Part shown: piece after piece, positions 29,337 through 37,846 of the stretch | Numbering within the stretch: the stretch's first letter is position 1 | Layout: each line of letters begins with the position of its first letter | Source of the DNA: CAYYFV01 sp964451705 | GTDB lineage: Bacteria > Patescibacteriota > Gracilibacteria > UBA1369 > GCA-2718715 | Assembly: GCA_964451705.1 (NCBI GenBank) | Contig: CAYVIV010000002.1 | Location: 1 to 64,000 of the forward strand | DNA: 64,000 nt | Direction: 5' to 3' | The notes under the pieces: model-generated | What the model was told of the DNA's origin: nothing | The model's database searches: none | What the model saw: only the letters and a program-made list of their open reading frames with translations | Program-made: the position numbers and the translations under genes

Positions 29337-31604
29337 GGTGACCCACATGCTATAGATTTTGCGAAAAAGCAGATTGATTTGATGAAGGGTGAGAGATCGT
29401 TTGCTGAGCTAGATTTGTCGCAGGAATCTGCGGGGGGGCAAAGTCAGTCTATTGAGGTTAGTAAATATGAATCTCTAGCAAATAAAATAAGCCTTTATGA
29501 GGACAAGGTGAAAGCCCCGGAACAAATACCCCCGGGTCTCCCTGGAAACATGTTTGAAAGTGGCGATAGGCAAACCCTTGCTGGTAAAATAATTGCTAAG
29601 ATATATAATGAGTTAAAGGGAGATGGAGAATTTTTAGCTGGACCTACTTCTGAGCGCGCGCTTTTATCTGGGATATGGGAACCAAATCTTGTTGATACTA
29701 GAATATGGAAGGAAGTTTCTGGTTCAACTAAGAATGTTAGTTTTCATGCTTTTGAAGCTACTAAAATTGTTCCTTTCTATCTGAGAAGAATGGCAGAAGT
29801 ACATCGAAAAAAGGGAAACATTAATGAGGCAATAATCTTTGATACTGAGGCGAATAGAGTTGAAGCTCTTATAAATGGAGAATCATTGGAACAAAATCTG
29901 CCTGAATTTGTTGGTGTTGAGACTCAAAGGAAATTTTTTGAACAACTTGAAAGCATGAGAGAGATCATTTTAAAAGAAACAAGTTCACAACATAGTAAGT
30001 ATCGTCCAGCACCTGTGCCAATGCTATGTGGATTCACAGCAAGTGCCTTAACGAAGAGATTTAGGGAAACTAGGTCTGCACGAACTGTGTATGGACACTA
30101 CAGTGGTTATGGCGATATAGGCTATCACTATTGGACAGAAGTTAAGGGTGATGATAATCAAGTGTATGTTGTGGATGCTACCTATGGACAATTTGATCCA
30201 AGTAAAGAGGGGGAGATAGTTGTTTTTCCAGTTTCTGAATTAGAGAAATATGGTTTATCTGAATTCAAAGAAGGTGATACGTCGATTTTGGGCTATGATG
30301 AAATGACTGTTCAAACACTAAAAGAAAATAATGGTGAGTTGCCAATAGAGAATAACTGGTCAGATGAACGGTTGGAAGCATTTAAACACTTGGTTAGTAT
30401 TCTACAGGATGATGAGTCTAATGTGCAAAATGCTGAAGTGAGGCAAGGTGATCTGGAGCGTTTAAGAACTAGAGCTTCTCAAAGATTTGATATTCCAATG
30501 GAACTAATGGGACAGTTTGATGCTAAGTTGCTTTTTGATATAGAGGAAGCTGGCATAACTCTCAACCATAAACTGGATATGGATATTAAGAGTCTACAGT
30601 TTGACTCAACTCAAGAGAAAGTCCAGTTTATAATACATTTTCATACCAAATTAATGGAAAACTTGAAGTTTATTTCCTACTACCTGCAAACTCAATCAAG
30701 GAAGGTGACATCTAACGTGACTGAAAGCCATTATGCAGACAGGCAGATTGACATTACTGGTAGAAATGTGCTGAATATCTCTAACCTAGCGTGGTCTTGT
30801 GGTATATCGTCTTTTCCTGATCTCAAAAAAATTCTTGCTGCCCCAACTACACTTGAGTCCCTGAATATTATGTTTGAACAAATTGCAAAGAAGGCTTCTA
30901 AATATGATATTGATCACCCTGGAGTAAGACTACTTGGATCACGTGAAAATCTTTTACAGGAGCTAGAAAGTTTGAAATCTGAATATCCTGGATTAAATAG
31001 ACTAAGTCATGTGCTAGAGTCAAACAGTGCCAGTCCAGATATTTTGTTGAATGACTACTATTCTGGTCACCTTTTTGCAGAAAATGGCAATGTTTATTAC
31101 TCTCCACTAAACTTATCTAAGAATGATGTTATGGAAGAAGAGTCGGATATTGTGCAAATGGCTGCTACTCAAATTAGCCCAGACTTGAGAATCCATAACA
31201 TAGAATCTGAAGGGGTATATGAACTTGCTTTAAAACAGGTGTCGTTAGATCAAAATCTACGTGCCTTAGGGCATGAATCTATTCATGTATTGCATCAAAC
31301 AGTTATGACAAATGCTCAAAAAACAGAATGGGTCAATTTAATATCTGAACTTTTAGTTGAGGAAGACTATTTACAGTATGTGACTATGTTACAAGGTTTG
31401 AGGGGTGCGGGTTATCTTTCGGACATATATAATGCGGATGGTAAGTTGAATTACAGCTCCAATATGGCAGAAGAATTTTTAGCTTTTCGTATGCATTTTT
31501 ATCTTACAAAGATAGCGGAAATGCCTTTTATTTCTTTTGATATTCACCCACGAGAGAGGGAGTTTTTTGAAAAGATTCTGACCCAGGAAGGTTCAACAGA
31601 ATGA
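29337..31604 (+). CDS. Giant modular protein, C-terminal part: transglutaminase-like and HExxH modules
   Basis: 755 residues, open at the gap and ending in TGA. Module 1 (residues ~1-358) has Cys231 in PMLCGFTASAL, His264 in GYHYWTEV and Asp280 in VVDATYGQF. This is the Cys-His-Asp order and spacing of transglutaminase/papain-like enzymes. The linker DESNVQNAEVRQGDL is at 359-373. Module 2 (~375-755) has a zinc motif at H646-E647-H650 in LGHESIHVLH, and a likely third ligand Glu712 or Glu713 in NMAEEFLAF. That layout recalls gluzincin or anthrax-lethal-factor-like toxin peptidases. It probably continues the protein before the gap because of the shared linker and frame, but could be a separate gene. 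The ATG at 29304 used by a naive frame is not credible. Confidence 0.8.
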   Translation, partial: GDPHAIDFAKKQIDLMKGERSFAELDLSQESAGGQSQSIEVSKYESLANKISLYEDKVKAPEQIPPGLPGNMFESGDRQTLAGKIIAKIYNELKGDGEFLAGPTSERALLSGIWEPNLVDTRIWKEVSGSTKNVSFHAFEATKIVPFYLRRMAEVHRKKGNINEAIIFDTEANRVEALINGESLEQNLPEFVGVETQRKFFEQLESMREIILKETSSQHSKYRPAPVPMLCGFTASALTKRFRETRSARTVYGHYSGYGDIGYHYWTEVKGDDNQVYVVDATYGQFDPSKEGEIVVFPVSELEKYGLSEFKEGDTSILGYDEMTVQTLKENNGELPIENNWSDERLEAFKHLVSILQDDESNVQNAEVRQGDLERLRTRASQRFDIPMELMGQFDAKLLFDIEEAGITLNHKLDMDIKSLQFDSTQEKVQFIIHFHTKLMENLKFISYYLQTQSRKVTSNVTESHYADRQIDITGRNVLNISNLAWSCGISSFPDLKKILAAPTTLESLNIMFEQIAKKASKYDIDHPGVRLLGSRENLLQELESLKSEYPGLNRLSHVLESNSASPDILLNDYYSGHLFAENGNVYYSPLNLSKNDVMEEESDIVQMAATQISPDLRIHNIESEGVYELALKQVSLDQNLRALGHESIHVLHQTVMTNAQKTEWVNLISELLVEEDYLQYVTMLQGLRGAGYLSDIYNADGKLNYSSNMAEEFLAFRMHFYLTKIAEMPFISFDIHPREREFFEKILTQEGSTE
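30411..30457 (+). repeat. 47-nt exact direct repeat, copy 2 (module linker)
   Basis: Exact copy of 29267-29313, between the transglutaminase-like module and the metallopeptidase module. Confidence 0.95.
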
Positions 31605-31619
31605 GAAGGAGACAATAGC

Positions 31620-31752
31620 ATCTAGGCAATTGGGTCTTGAGAAGAGCGGGGGTGTTTTTTTGGGGTGTTTGGCGCTGTGCTTTCAGCTGGAGGGCTGTGT
31701 TTTTGTGGGAGGAGAGAGAGGGGGGAACGCGGGGGAAATGTGGGAGGATTAG
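31620..31752 (-). terminator. C-rich, G-poor run downstream of nrdB, possible Rho-dependent terminator
   Basis: On the minus strand, just after the nrdB stop, the transcript would read long pyrimidine runs (for example CCCCCCTCTCTCTCCTCCC) with few G. That is the composition expected of a rut site. No hairpin with a U-tract is seen for either converging gene. Confidence 0.35.
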
Positions 31753-32787
31753 CTAGAAGTCCCAGCTGCCTTTAAGGGAGCTGGCTTGGGTGTAGTTGAC
31801 TACTGTGGATTCGAAAAAGTTGGTTTTTTCTGAATTGTTATCTTGCATAGCTGCCAGGTGCCGGTAGGGATTGTTAGTTACAGATGGATACAAGGGGGTA
31901 AGCCCAAGCATACCAAGACGGATGTTGGCTAGGTATTTGGTATATTGCTCTGTGGAGTCTTTTGTAATTCCAGCAACACCATTGCCAAGGATATGGTGGG
32001 TCCACTCTATTTCTTGCTCAACTGCTTTGGCTGTCATATCTCGGATTAACTGTTCGTTATAGATTTTTGGGAACTCTTTTTTGATTTCCTTGATAATATT
32101 GGCAAACAACGCCACATGAGTGAGTTCGTCACGGCGAATGTAATTGATCATGCGACTAGTTGCAATCATTTTTGTGTTATAGGCAAGGGTGTCGAAATAG
32201 GCAAAACCGTTGTAGAAATATAGGCCTTCTAGCAGAAAGTTGCCTACTAAAGCTTTGAAAAAGTTTTCATCTGTGGGGTTGTCGACAAAATCTTGGTAGA
32301 TATCACCAATATACTGACTACGTTCGAGTAGGACTTTGTCTTCTCGCCAAAAATAATAAATTTGATTTCGCTTTTGGGCATCGACTACTGTTTCGAGAAT
32401 AGTTGTATAAGACTGCGAGTGAATGGCCTCTTGGAATGACTGGATAGACAGCAGTAAATTAACATCGGAAGAGGTAATGTAGTCAGAGAGATTTGGGATG
32501 TTAACGGTTTGGATACTGTCTAGGAATATTAAAAAGGATAAAATTCCATCATAGGCTTTTTGCTCAGCTGGGGTTAGAGTTTTGTAAACAATGGCATCGT
32601 CTCCAAGGCCAGAGACTTTCTCTGGAACCCAAAAGTTACCAACCATAATTTGATACATTTGCTTGGTCCAAGGATACTTAACCTCCCCTAGATTAAATAG
32701 GCCTGTAGTTTGACCTTTAATAATCGTACGCTGTGAGATATTGTCGTCTGCTTGGGGGTTGAAGATTTTATTTTTCTGTAATGTCAT
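31753..32787 (-). CDS. nrdB: Ribonucleotide reductase class I, beta subunit
   Basis: 344 residues. Di-iron ligands lie in FLIFLDSI (Asp), EAIHSQSY (Glu and His), LEGLYFYNGF (Glu) and RRDELTHVALF (Glu and His). The Tyr of EAIHSQSY sits at the radical position of the E. coli protein, so a tyrosyl radical (Ia/Ib type) is expected rather than the class Ic Phe variant. The C-terminal NYTQASSLKGSWDF would be the tail that docks on NrdA. It is downstream of nrdA on the same strand with 183 bp between, in which I see no gene. Confidence 0.95.
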   Translation of the reverse strand: MTLQKNKIFNPQADDNISQRTIIKGQTTGLFNLGEVKYPWTKQMYQIMVGNFWVPEKVSGLGDDAIVYKTLTPAEQKAYDGILSFLIFLDSIQTVNIPNLSDYITSSDVNLLLSIQSFQEAIHSQSYTTILETVVDAQKRNQIYYFWREDKVLLERSQYIGDIYQDFVDNPTDENFFKALVGNFLLEGLYFYNGFAYFDTLAYNTKMIATSRMINYIRRDELTHVALFANIIKEIKKEFPKIYNEQLIRDMTAKAVEQEIEWTHHILGNGVAGITKDSTEQYTKYLANIRLGMLGLTPLYPSVTNNPYRHLAAMQDNNSEKTNFFESTVVNYTQASSLKGSWDF

Positions 32788-32970
32788 TTGCTTTAGATTG
32801 TTAGTTTGTTAGTTAGTTTTTTAACTCAACAGATTTCAACTGAGTCAGCTGTAGTTGAGCAGGTGTGCCTGCGTGTTTTTGGCAGAGCCGGTTTGGACAG
32901 CGGTAGTTTGGGTTGAGAAATATGCTTATCCCGAGCAGGACATATAACTTGCTACTGTGGGTGCATAGGC

Positions 32971-35589
32971 TTAGCCGGAACAGGAAATACAGTCGTCCTT
33001 AATTTCTCCTGATAATGACCGAAGGTAATAAATGGTTTTGACTCCAGACTCCCAGGCTTGAAAATACCATTCAAATAAGTCTGCTGGGGAGGTTTTGTCT
33101 GGATCCATCATCCATTCGAAAGAAATCGACTGGTCTATCCACTTATATATTGTGGAGATCATTTTAATCACTTCTGGCATCTGCATGTTTTTGTACTCCT
33201 TATAGTACCAAAAGTTTTCTTGATTCAGATTTGGTGCCACGGTGACTGTTGGTGCTATGACATTGGTTTCAATAAAAAACTTCTTATAAATCGGTAAGAG
33301 CCCTGCTGTGGTGCCAACGACTCCTGCTGTCGAAGTATTTGGTGCTGGTGCAAAGTGGTAAGAAAAGCGAGTGCCATGCTCCTTAATTTCTGATATTAGC
33401 TGCTGCCAATCGTTGTCTGTTTTGGCATTTTTCTTAAACCATTCCTGATCCCTGCCAAATAAGATCCCCTTGTGCCACTGGCTGCCTTTAAATAACTCAT
33501 AGGCTCCACGTTCTTTTGCAAGCTGGTTAGAGGCTTTTAGGCCGGAATAGGCATACTGCTCAAAGAGTTTATCGGTATGTTCGCGTGCTTGGGGGCTGTC
33601 GTAGGCTAACTTGTTACAAGCCAGATACTCTGCTAGACCGAGAAAACCTAGGCCTATGGCTCTATACTTGAGTGAAGTGACTTTACTTTCCTCAATTGGG
33701 TAGTAGTTTAAAGTAATTACGTTATCCAATACTCGCATAGCTATAGGGAAAACTCGCTCCACATCTTCTTTTGTATTGACCTTGGCTACATTAATAGAGG
33801 CTAAATTACAGACCACGCTATCGCCTGCTTTATACTTAAGCACAATATCGTCGCCTTCGACAGTTTCGGAAACAAATTTAGAGATAGATGTGTTTTGGCA
33901 GATTTCTGTACACAGCTGTGTAGAGTAGACGTTACCAGCATGTTTGTTTGGGTTGAGTCTGTTGACTGTGTCCCTAAAGAAAATGTATGGCATGCCGGTT
34001 TCGACTGCGGTTTGCATGAAGGCTTTCATAAGTTTCTTGGCAGACATGGTTTCCTTGAGTGTTAAGGCCTGGTTGGCTTCGCACTGCAGATAGAACTCTT
34101 CAAACTCCTCTGAGAACATATCTTCTAAAGATTTGCCGGTGACTTTTCTAATTTCGTGAGGGTCAAACAAGGTCCAGGTGCCATCTTGCTGGACTCTTTG
34201 CATGAATAAATCTGGGACAGCAATTGCAGGAAATACATCGAATGCCTTAGAGCGGATATCTCCAGTTTCAGTTTGCATTTCTAAAAAGTCATGGATATCA
34301 CGATGCCAAACATCTATAGTTGGTGAAATTGCTCCAAGCCTAGCGCCAAGTTGATTAACTGCACAGGCAGTGTCGTTTATCACTCTGATCCATGGTATTA
34401 CTCCACCAGAGGCGTTATATACTCCACGGATGCTAGCTCCTTTAGATCTAATATGCCCTAGGTAAACTCCGACCCCGCCTCCAAATTTTGAGATCTGAGC
34501 CATGTTCTCTACATTATGGTATATAGAACGCAGATCGTCGTCTACATTCAACTTAAAGCAACTGGAGAGCTGGTGAAAGTTGGTTCTAGCATTCAGCAAG
34601 GTTGGGGTTGGCAAGCTTAACTCTTGCCTGGAAGTGACCTCATAAATTTGCCTAGCAACCTGCATTCTTTGTTCTGGTTTTTCTGGGATGGCTAAAAACA
34701 AGGCTACTGCCAAGTACATTTCTTGTGGGAGCTCATGAAATTTTTTGTTTGGGTTTAGCAAGTAACGCTTAGCAAATGCAAGAGTGGTCGAGTATCCATA
34801 CTCCATATCTCTTTTTTTATCTATCCAACTACCAGCTTTAAGTAACTGCTCGTCTGTGTAAGCTTCTTTAAATTTGCTTGAATATAGGCCTTTTTGGATG
34901 TAGTCATCTAGGTGCACCATCCAGGCCTCGGGGCTATAAATATCTTGCATTTGAAGTTTGCGTGACCTGCAAGCTTTTTTATAAAACTGCATGGTAAATA
35001 ACCTACCAGCTACCAACTGCCAATTTGCATTTTCGACAGAAATTAAGTCTAAAGCTGCCTTTCTAAGATTTTGAAGTATTTGTGATGTATCGAGACCATC
35101 TGTAAGAGTAATATTAAAGACATTGATTAACTCTTCGAATGTACATGTCTGCTCTAGGCCTTTTGCCGCAATTGCCCAGGTATTTTCTAGTTTTGCTTGG
35201 CTATAGGCAACTTGCTGACCATTATCTTTTTTAACCCTAACCTTATTCTGATCTAGCTGTTCTAGCTCAAATAATCTTTTGCGAGCTCGGATTTTTGTGC
35301 GTGATGCTCTATATAAAATATAACTTTTGGCTACTTCGAAACAATTATGCTCTACTAGTTTTTCCTCGACTAGGTTTTGGACATCCTCCACAGTCGGTAC
35401 CCTGTTAGATGAAAAGAAATGTTGTTCTAGCTCATTTAAAATTTGAAGTGCCAGCTTGTCTGGCAACTGAGTGTCGCTTAATTCAAAATTTTCTATAGAA
35501 TCGACTGCCTTAATAATAGCATGTGAGATTCTATTTTGATCAAAATCGACTATATCGCCCGTTCTTTTTTGAATTTTATGTATAGGCAT
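32971..35589 (-). CDS. nrdA: Ribonucleotide reductase class I, alpha subunit
   Basis: 872 residues. N-terminal ATP-cone(s) (IQKRTGDIVDFDQNRISHAI) regulate activity. The catalytic barrel has SSCFKLNVDDDL (redox Cys), NKHAGNVYSTQLCTEICQNTS (radical Cys and Glu region) and SVVCNLASINVA (second redox Cys). The C-terminus CISCSG carries the paired cysteines that relay electrons from thioredoxin. It reduces ribonucleoside diphosphates to deoxy forms with NrdB. A strong NrdR box lies 26 bp upstream of the start. Confidence 0.96.
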   Translation of the reverse strand: MPIHKIQKRTGDIVDFDQNRISHAIIKAVDSIENFELSDTQLPDKLALQILNELEQHFFSSNRVPTVEDVQNLVEEKLVEHNCFEVAKSYILYRASRTKIRARKRLFELEQLDQNKVRVKKDNGQQVAYSQAKLENTWAIAAKGLEQTCTFEELINVFNITLTDGLDTSQILQNLRKAALDLISVENANWQLVAGRLFTMQFYKKACRSRKLQMQDIYSPEAWMVHLDDYIQKGLYSSKFKEAYTDEQLLKAGSWIDKKRDMEYGYSTTLAFAKRYLLNPNKKFHELPQEMYLAVALFLAIPEKPEQRMQVARQIYEVTSRQELSLPTPTLLNARTNFHQLSSCFKLNVDDDLRSIYHNVENMAQISKFGGGVGVYLGHIRSKGASIRGVYNASGGVIPWIRVINDTACAVNQLGARLGAISPTIDVWHRDIHDFLEMQTETGDIRSKAFDVFPAIAVPDLFMQRVQQDGTWTLFDPHEIRKVTGKSLEDMFSEEFEEFYLQCEANQALTLKETMSAKKLMKAFMQTAVETGMPYIFFRDTVNRLNPNKHAGNVYSTQLCTEICQNTSISKFVSETVEGDDIVLKYKAGDSVVCNLASINVAKVNTKEDVERVFPIAMRVLDNVITLNYYPIEESKVTSLKYRAIGLGFLGLAEYLACNKLAYDSPQAREHTDKLFEQYAYSGLKASNQLAKERGAYELFKGSQWHKGILFGRDQEWFKKNAKTDNDWQQLISEIKEHGTRFSYHFAPAPNTSTAGVVGTTAGLLPIYKKFFIETNVIAPTVTVAPNLNQENFWYYKEYKNMQMPEVIKMISTIYKWIDQSISFEWMMDPDKTSPADLFEWYFQAWESGVKTIYYLRSLSGEIKDDCISCSG

Positions 35590-35890
35590 ATCTTGTGTTT
35601 AGGAATGTGTATTAACACAATATATAGTGAAATGAGCAAAATCAACTATTTTTTTTGCTCTGATTTGGGTAGTCATATTTTCTGATTTTGGACTCTGGTT
35701 TATTTGGGGGTCACTATGGAATTTGGGTACTAAAAATTTGAACTAAATTAGAGATTGACAAAAAATACTTGCGTAGCAAAAAATTTTTTTTGAGTAAAAT
35801 CAGATATTCTGCGATAAAGTTTGAAAGAATTTTTTCTTAAAAACACTTGCGTATACTACCTATATTGTACTAAATTGTAGTGGTAAAAGT
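35590..35890. other. 301-bp intergenic region: nrdA control region and tRNA-Ser upstream region
   Basis: Holds the NrdR box near its left end. The rest is very A/T-rich, with T and A runs and a repeated ACTTGCGTA (around 35773 and 35845). TACTAAATTGT (35868-35878) precedes the tRNA. No open reading frame worth calling. Confidence 0.7.
35615..35630 (-). promoter_or_regulatory. NrdR box
   Basis: ACACAATATATAGTGA differs from the palindromic consensus ACACTATATATAGTGT at two positions. It lies 26 bp upstream of the nrdA ATG, where the -10 region should be. NrdR is a nucleotide-sensing repressor of ribonucleotide reductase genes. Only one box is obvious; NrdR usually binds two. Confidence 0.8.
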
Positions 35891-35980
35891 GGAGAGGTGC
35901 CGGAGTGGTCGATCGGGGCTCCCTGCTAAGGAGTTAGGCTGGCAACGGTCTCCAGGGTTCGAATCCCTGTCTCTCCGCCA
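35891..35980 (+). tRNA. tRNA-Ser (anticodon GCT)
   Basis: 90 nt with encoded CCA. Acceptor GGAGAG/CTCTCC; the anticodon loop CTGCTAA gives GCT; long variable arm. The last ~47 nt, from the variable arm through CCA, are identical to the tRNA-Ser(TGA) at 17690, and the identity runs on for five bases (CTTTG) past the tRNA. Confidence 0.97.
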
Positions 35981-35987
35981 CTTTGCG

Positions 35988-36017
35988 TTGCTAAATATAG
36001 TCTAAGTTAGATATAAT
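35988..36017 (+). promoter_or_regulatory. Promoter of the DUF2177 gene
   Basis: TTGCTA (35988-35993), an 18-nt spacer, then TATAAT (36012-36017). A second TATAAT at 36027-36032 could serve a shorter leader. ATG at 36044. Confidence 0.5.
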
Positions 36018-36043
36018 TCTCTTATCTATAATTCAGCAAACCT

Positions 36044-36427
36044 ATGAAATCTGTGTTAGCCATCTTACTTGGTACTATAACTTTTATTAGCTTAGACCTA
36101 CTATGGCTAGGGGTGGTTGCTAAAAACTTCTACCAAAGCCACTTGGGAGACTTGCTAGCAAGGCCCAACTGGATAGCTGCAGGTTTTTTTTATGTATTAT
36201 ATATAGCAGGGATTGTGTTTTTTGTAATTCAACCTCAATTAACGGCCAGTAAACTAAGGGTTTTTGTGACAGGTGGGCTGCTTGGCTTACTGTGTTATGG
36301 GACATATGACCTTACCAACCTTGCTACTTTAAAGGGTTTTCCCCTGCAAGTTGCTGTAGTAGATATGATATGGGGATTTGTGATTACGTCCATTGTGAGT
36401 CTAGTTATTTTTAGTTTTTATAAGTAA
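36044..36427 (+). CDS. DUF2177 family membrane protein
   Basis: 127 residues, four transmembrane helices. Family-typical pieces are SLDLLWLGVVAKNFY near the start, YGTYDLTNLATLKGFP, and VVDMIWGFVIT. Family function is not known. It is monocistronic by position: a tRNA precedes it and the next gene has its own promoter. Confidence 0.88.
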   Translation: MKSVLAILLGTITFISLDLLWLGVVAKNFYQSHLGDLLARPNWIAAGFFYVLYIAGIVFFVIQPQLTASKLRVFVTGGLLGLLCYGTYDLTNLATLKGFPLQVAVVDMIWGFVITSIVSLVIFSFYK

Positions 36428-36473
36428 GATCAATAGAAATCAACTACCCAGTGTGCCTTTCCAGACGGGTAGC

Positions 36474-36502
36474 TTTACAATTTAGGTGAAATCTACTATA
36501 AC
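36474..36502 (+). promoter_or_regulatory. Promoter of the glycosyltransferase gene, predicts a leaderless mRNA
   Basis: TTTACA (36474-36479), a 17-nt spacer, then TATAAC (36497-36502). The ATG at 36509 lies only 6 nt beyond the -10, so the transcript should begin at or next to the start codon. A CTACCC/GGGTAG inverted repeat just upstream (36443-36472) may end the preceding transcript. Confidence 0.6.
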
Positions 36503-36508
36503 TTAGTT

Positions 36509-37765
36509 ATGAAAAAAATTTTACTAGTTGGCAATGGCCCTTTACCTGATTCAGATAGCAGTTCGAAGACTGCATTTCAGATTAGAACTGCTGTTTTTTA
36601 CCAAGAGTTAGAGAATGCTGGGTTTAGCGTTTTTTTATGTTTGTTGGCAGATCAAGACCAAAAAATCTCTGAAAAACAGATGCTGATTCGAAATGACATT
36701 AAGGTTAAATCAAAGCTTAAAAAAGCCTTTGACTTGTATTCTCCAGATCTAGTGATTGCCTGCAATATTACAGCAGCTAGTTTGGTAGCGGATTTAAAGC
36801 CACAAATTCCGTTTGTGGCAGACTTAAATGGGTGGTTGCCAGCCGAGGCCCAAGCCGAGGCACATGCCGCTAGATCAGACGCCTTGATTGACATGCAGAT
36901 TAAAAAAGAAATCAAAATTCTCAAGCAAGCAGACTTTATTTGCTGTGTGAGCAAAGCCCAAAGCTACGCGACTTATGGCGAATTAGCTTTACTTGGAGTG
37001 CTGAATCAGTCTAACTTTGGCAAAATTATAGTGAGCACTATTGAAAATAGAGCTCTAATCGAACAAAACTCAAAATCTATGGCTAGGTGTGGCTTTATCA
37101 AGTCCCCTTCTAGTAAAATGATACTCTGGATTGGTAGCTATAATAACTGGGTTGATATTGAGACACTATTCGCAGGCCTGGAAATGGCTATGCAGCAAGA
37201 CCCAAAGCTTGTCTTTGTGTCTACAGGCGGTAGTGTAAAGGGACTTTCTAACAATTACCTACAGTGCTTTAAAGAAAAAATTGCCAGTAGCCAATATAAA
37301 GATAGGTTTGTGTTTTTAGGCTGGCTGAAAAATAACCAACTACTAGATGCCTACCGACAAGCTGACCTTGGCATTAATTGTGATTTAGACTGTGCAGAAA
37401 CTTGGTTTGGTGCTAGAAATAGAATTAATGAGTTTTTAGGACACAAAATACCTGTAGTAAGTTCAAAAGGGTCAGAAATTGCGCGTGCCGTAGGAGCATA
37501 TGGGCTTGGGGTGGTCTTTAAGTCTGCCAATGCTAAATCTTTGGCCAAGGCTATAGAAACTGTGCTTTCTCAGGATTTTGAGGCTAAATTCTCAGGTAAT
37601 TTGCAGAAATACAACAAGAGACCCCAAACAAGCTTTAAAGAGCTGATTGACTTTTGCAACAAGCCAAGCAAGCTAGCTAGGCTTAAATCTGGACTACTTG
37701 CTAGATTAAGCTGGTATTTGAAAAACAAGTCTTTCAAGGATGTTTTAAGAAAACTAGGCCTTTAG
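36509..37765 (+). CDS. GT-B fold glycosyltransferase (group 1 type)
   Basis: 418 residues. The N-terminal Rossmann-like half begins KKILLVGNGPLPDSDS. The C-terminal half has MILWIGSYNNWVDIETLFAG, FVFLGWLKNNQLLDAYRQAD and NEFLGHKIPVVSS, matching the donor-binding half of group 1 glycosyltransferases. The usual E-x7-E pair is not clean. It likely acts on cell-surface glycans at the cytoplasmic face. The last 12 nt overlap the small ORF on the other strand. Confidence 0.75.
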   Translation: MKKILLVGNGPLPDSDSSSKTAFQIRTAVFYQELENAGFSVFLCLLADQDQKISEKQMLIRNDIKVKSKLKKAFDLYSPDLVIACNITAASLVADLKPQIPFVADLNGWLPAEAQAEAHAARSDALIDMQIKKEIKILKQADFICCVSKAQSYATYGELALLGVLNQSNFGKIIVSTIENRALIEQNSKSMARCGFIKSPSSKMILWIGSYNNWVDIETLFAGLEMAMQQDPKLVFVSTGGSVKGLSNNYLQCFKEKIASSQYKDRFVFLGWLKNNQLLDAYRQADLGINCDLDCAETWFGARNRINEFLGHKIPVVSSKGSEIARAVGAYGLGVVFKSANAKSLAKAIETVLSQDFEAKFSGNLQKYNKRPQTSFKELIDFCNKPSKLARLKSGLLARLSWYLKNKSFKDVLRKLGL

Positions 37766-37846
37766 TAACTGAATAAGAAGATATAGCAATCCCATAAACA
37801 AAAGACCAAAGCCGGTGAATGCGAAACCTAGTTTTTGCCAGGACAT
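37754..37846 (-). CDS. 30-residue single-helix membrane peptide coupled to the K+ channel
   Basis: Reads SWQKLGFAFTGFGLLFMGLL after Met and continues YLLIQLLKA, which is nearly all one transmembrane helix. Its ATG overlaps the stop of the upstream K+ channel gene as TAATG, the same coupling used elsewhere in this window. It ends in TAG inside the 3' end of the convergent glycosyltransferase gene. It could be a channel accessory peptide or chance. The call rests on hydrophobicity plus coupling. Confidence 0.45.
   Translation of the reverse strand: MSWQKLGFAFTGFGLLFMGLLYLLIQLLKA

Noticed and set aside
22230..31700. TGTGCTTTCAGC and nearby G-rich sequence on both sides of the giant gene as element ends
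   Set aside because: Only 12 nt match exactly, which is expected by chance many times in 64 kb. No inverted repeats or transposase were seen.
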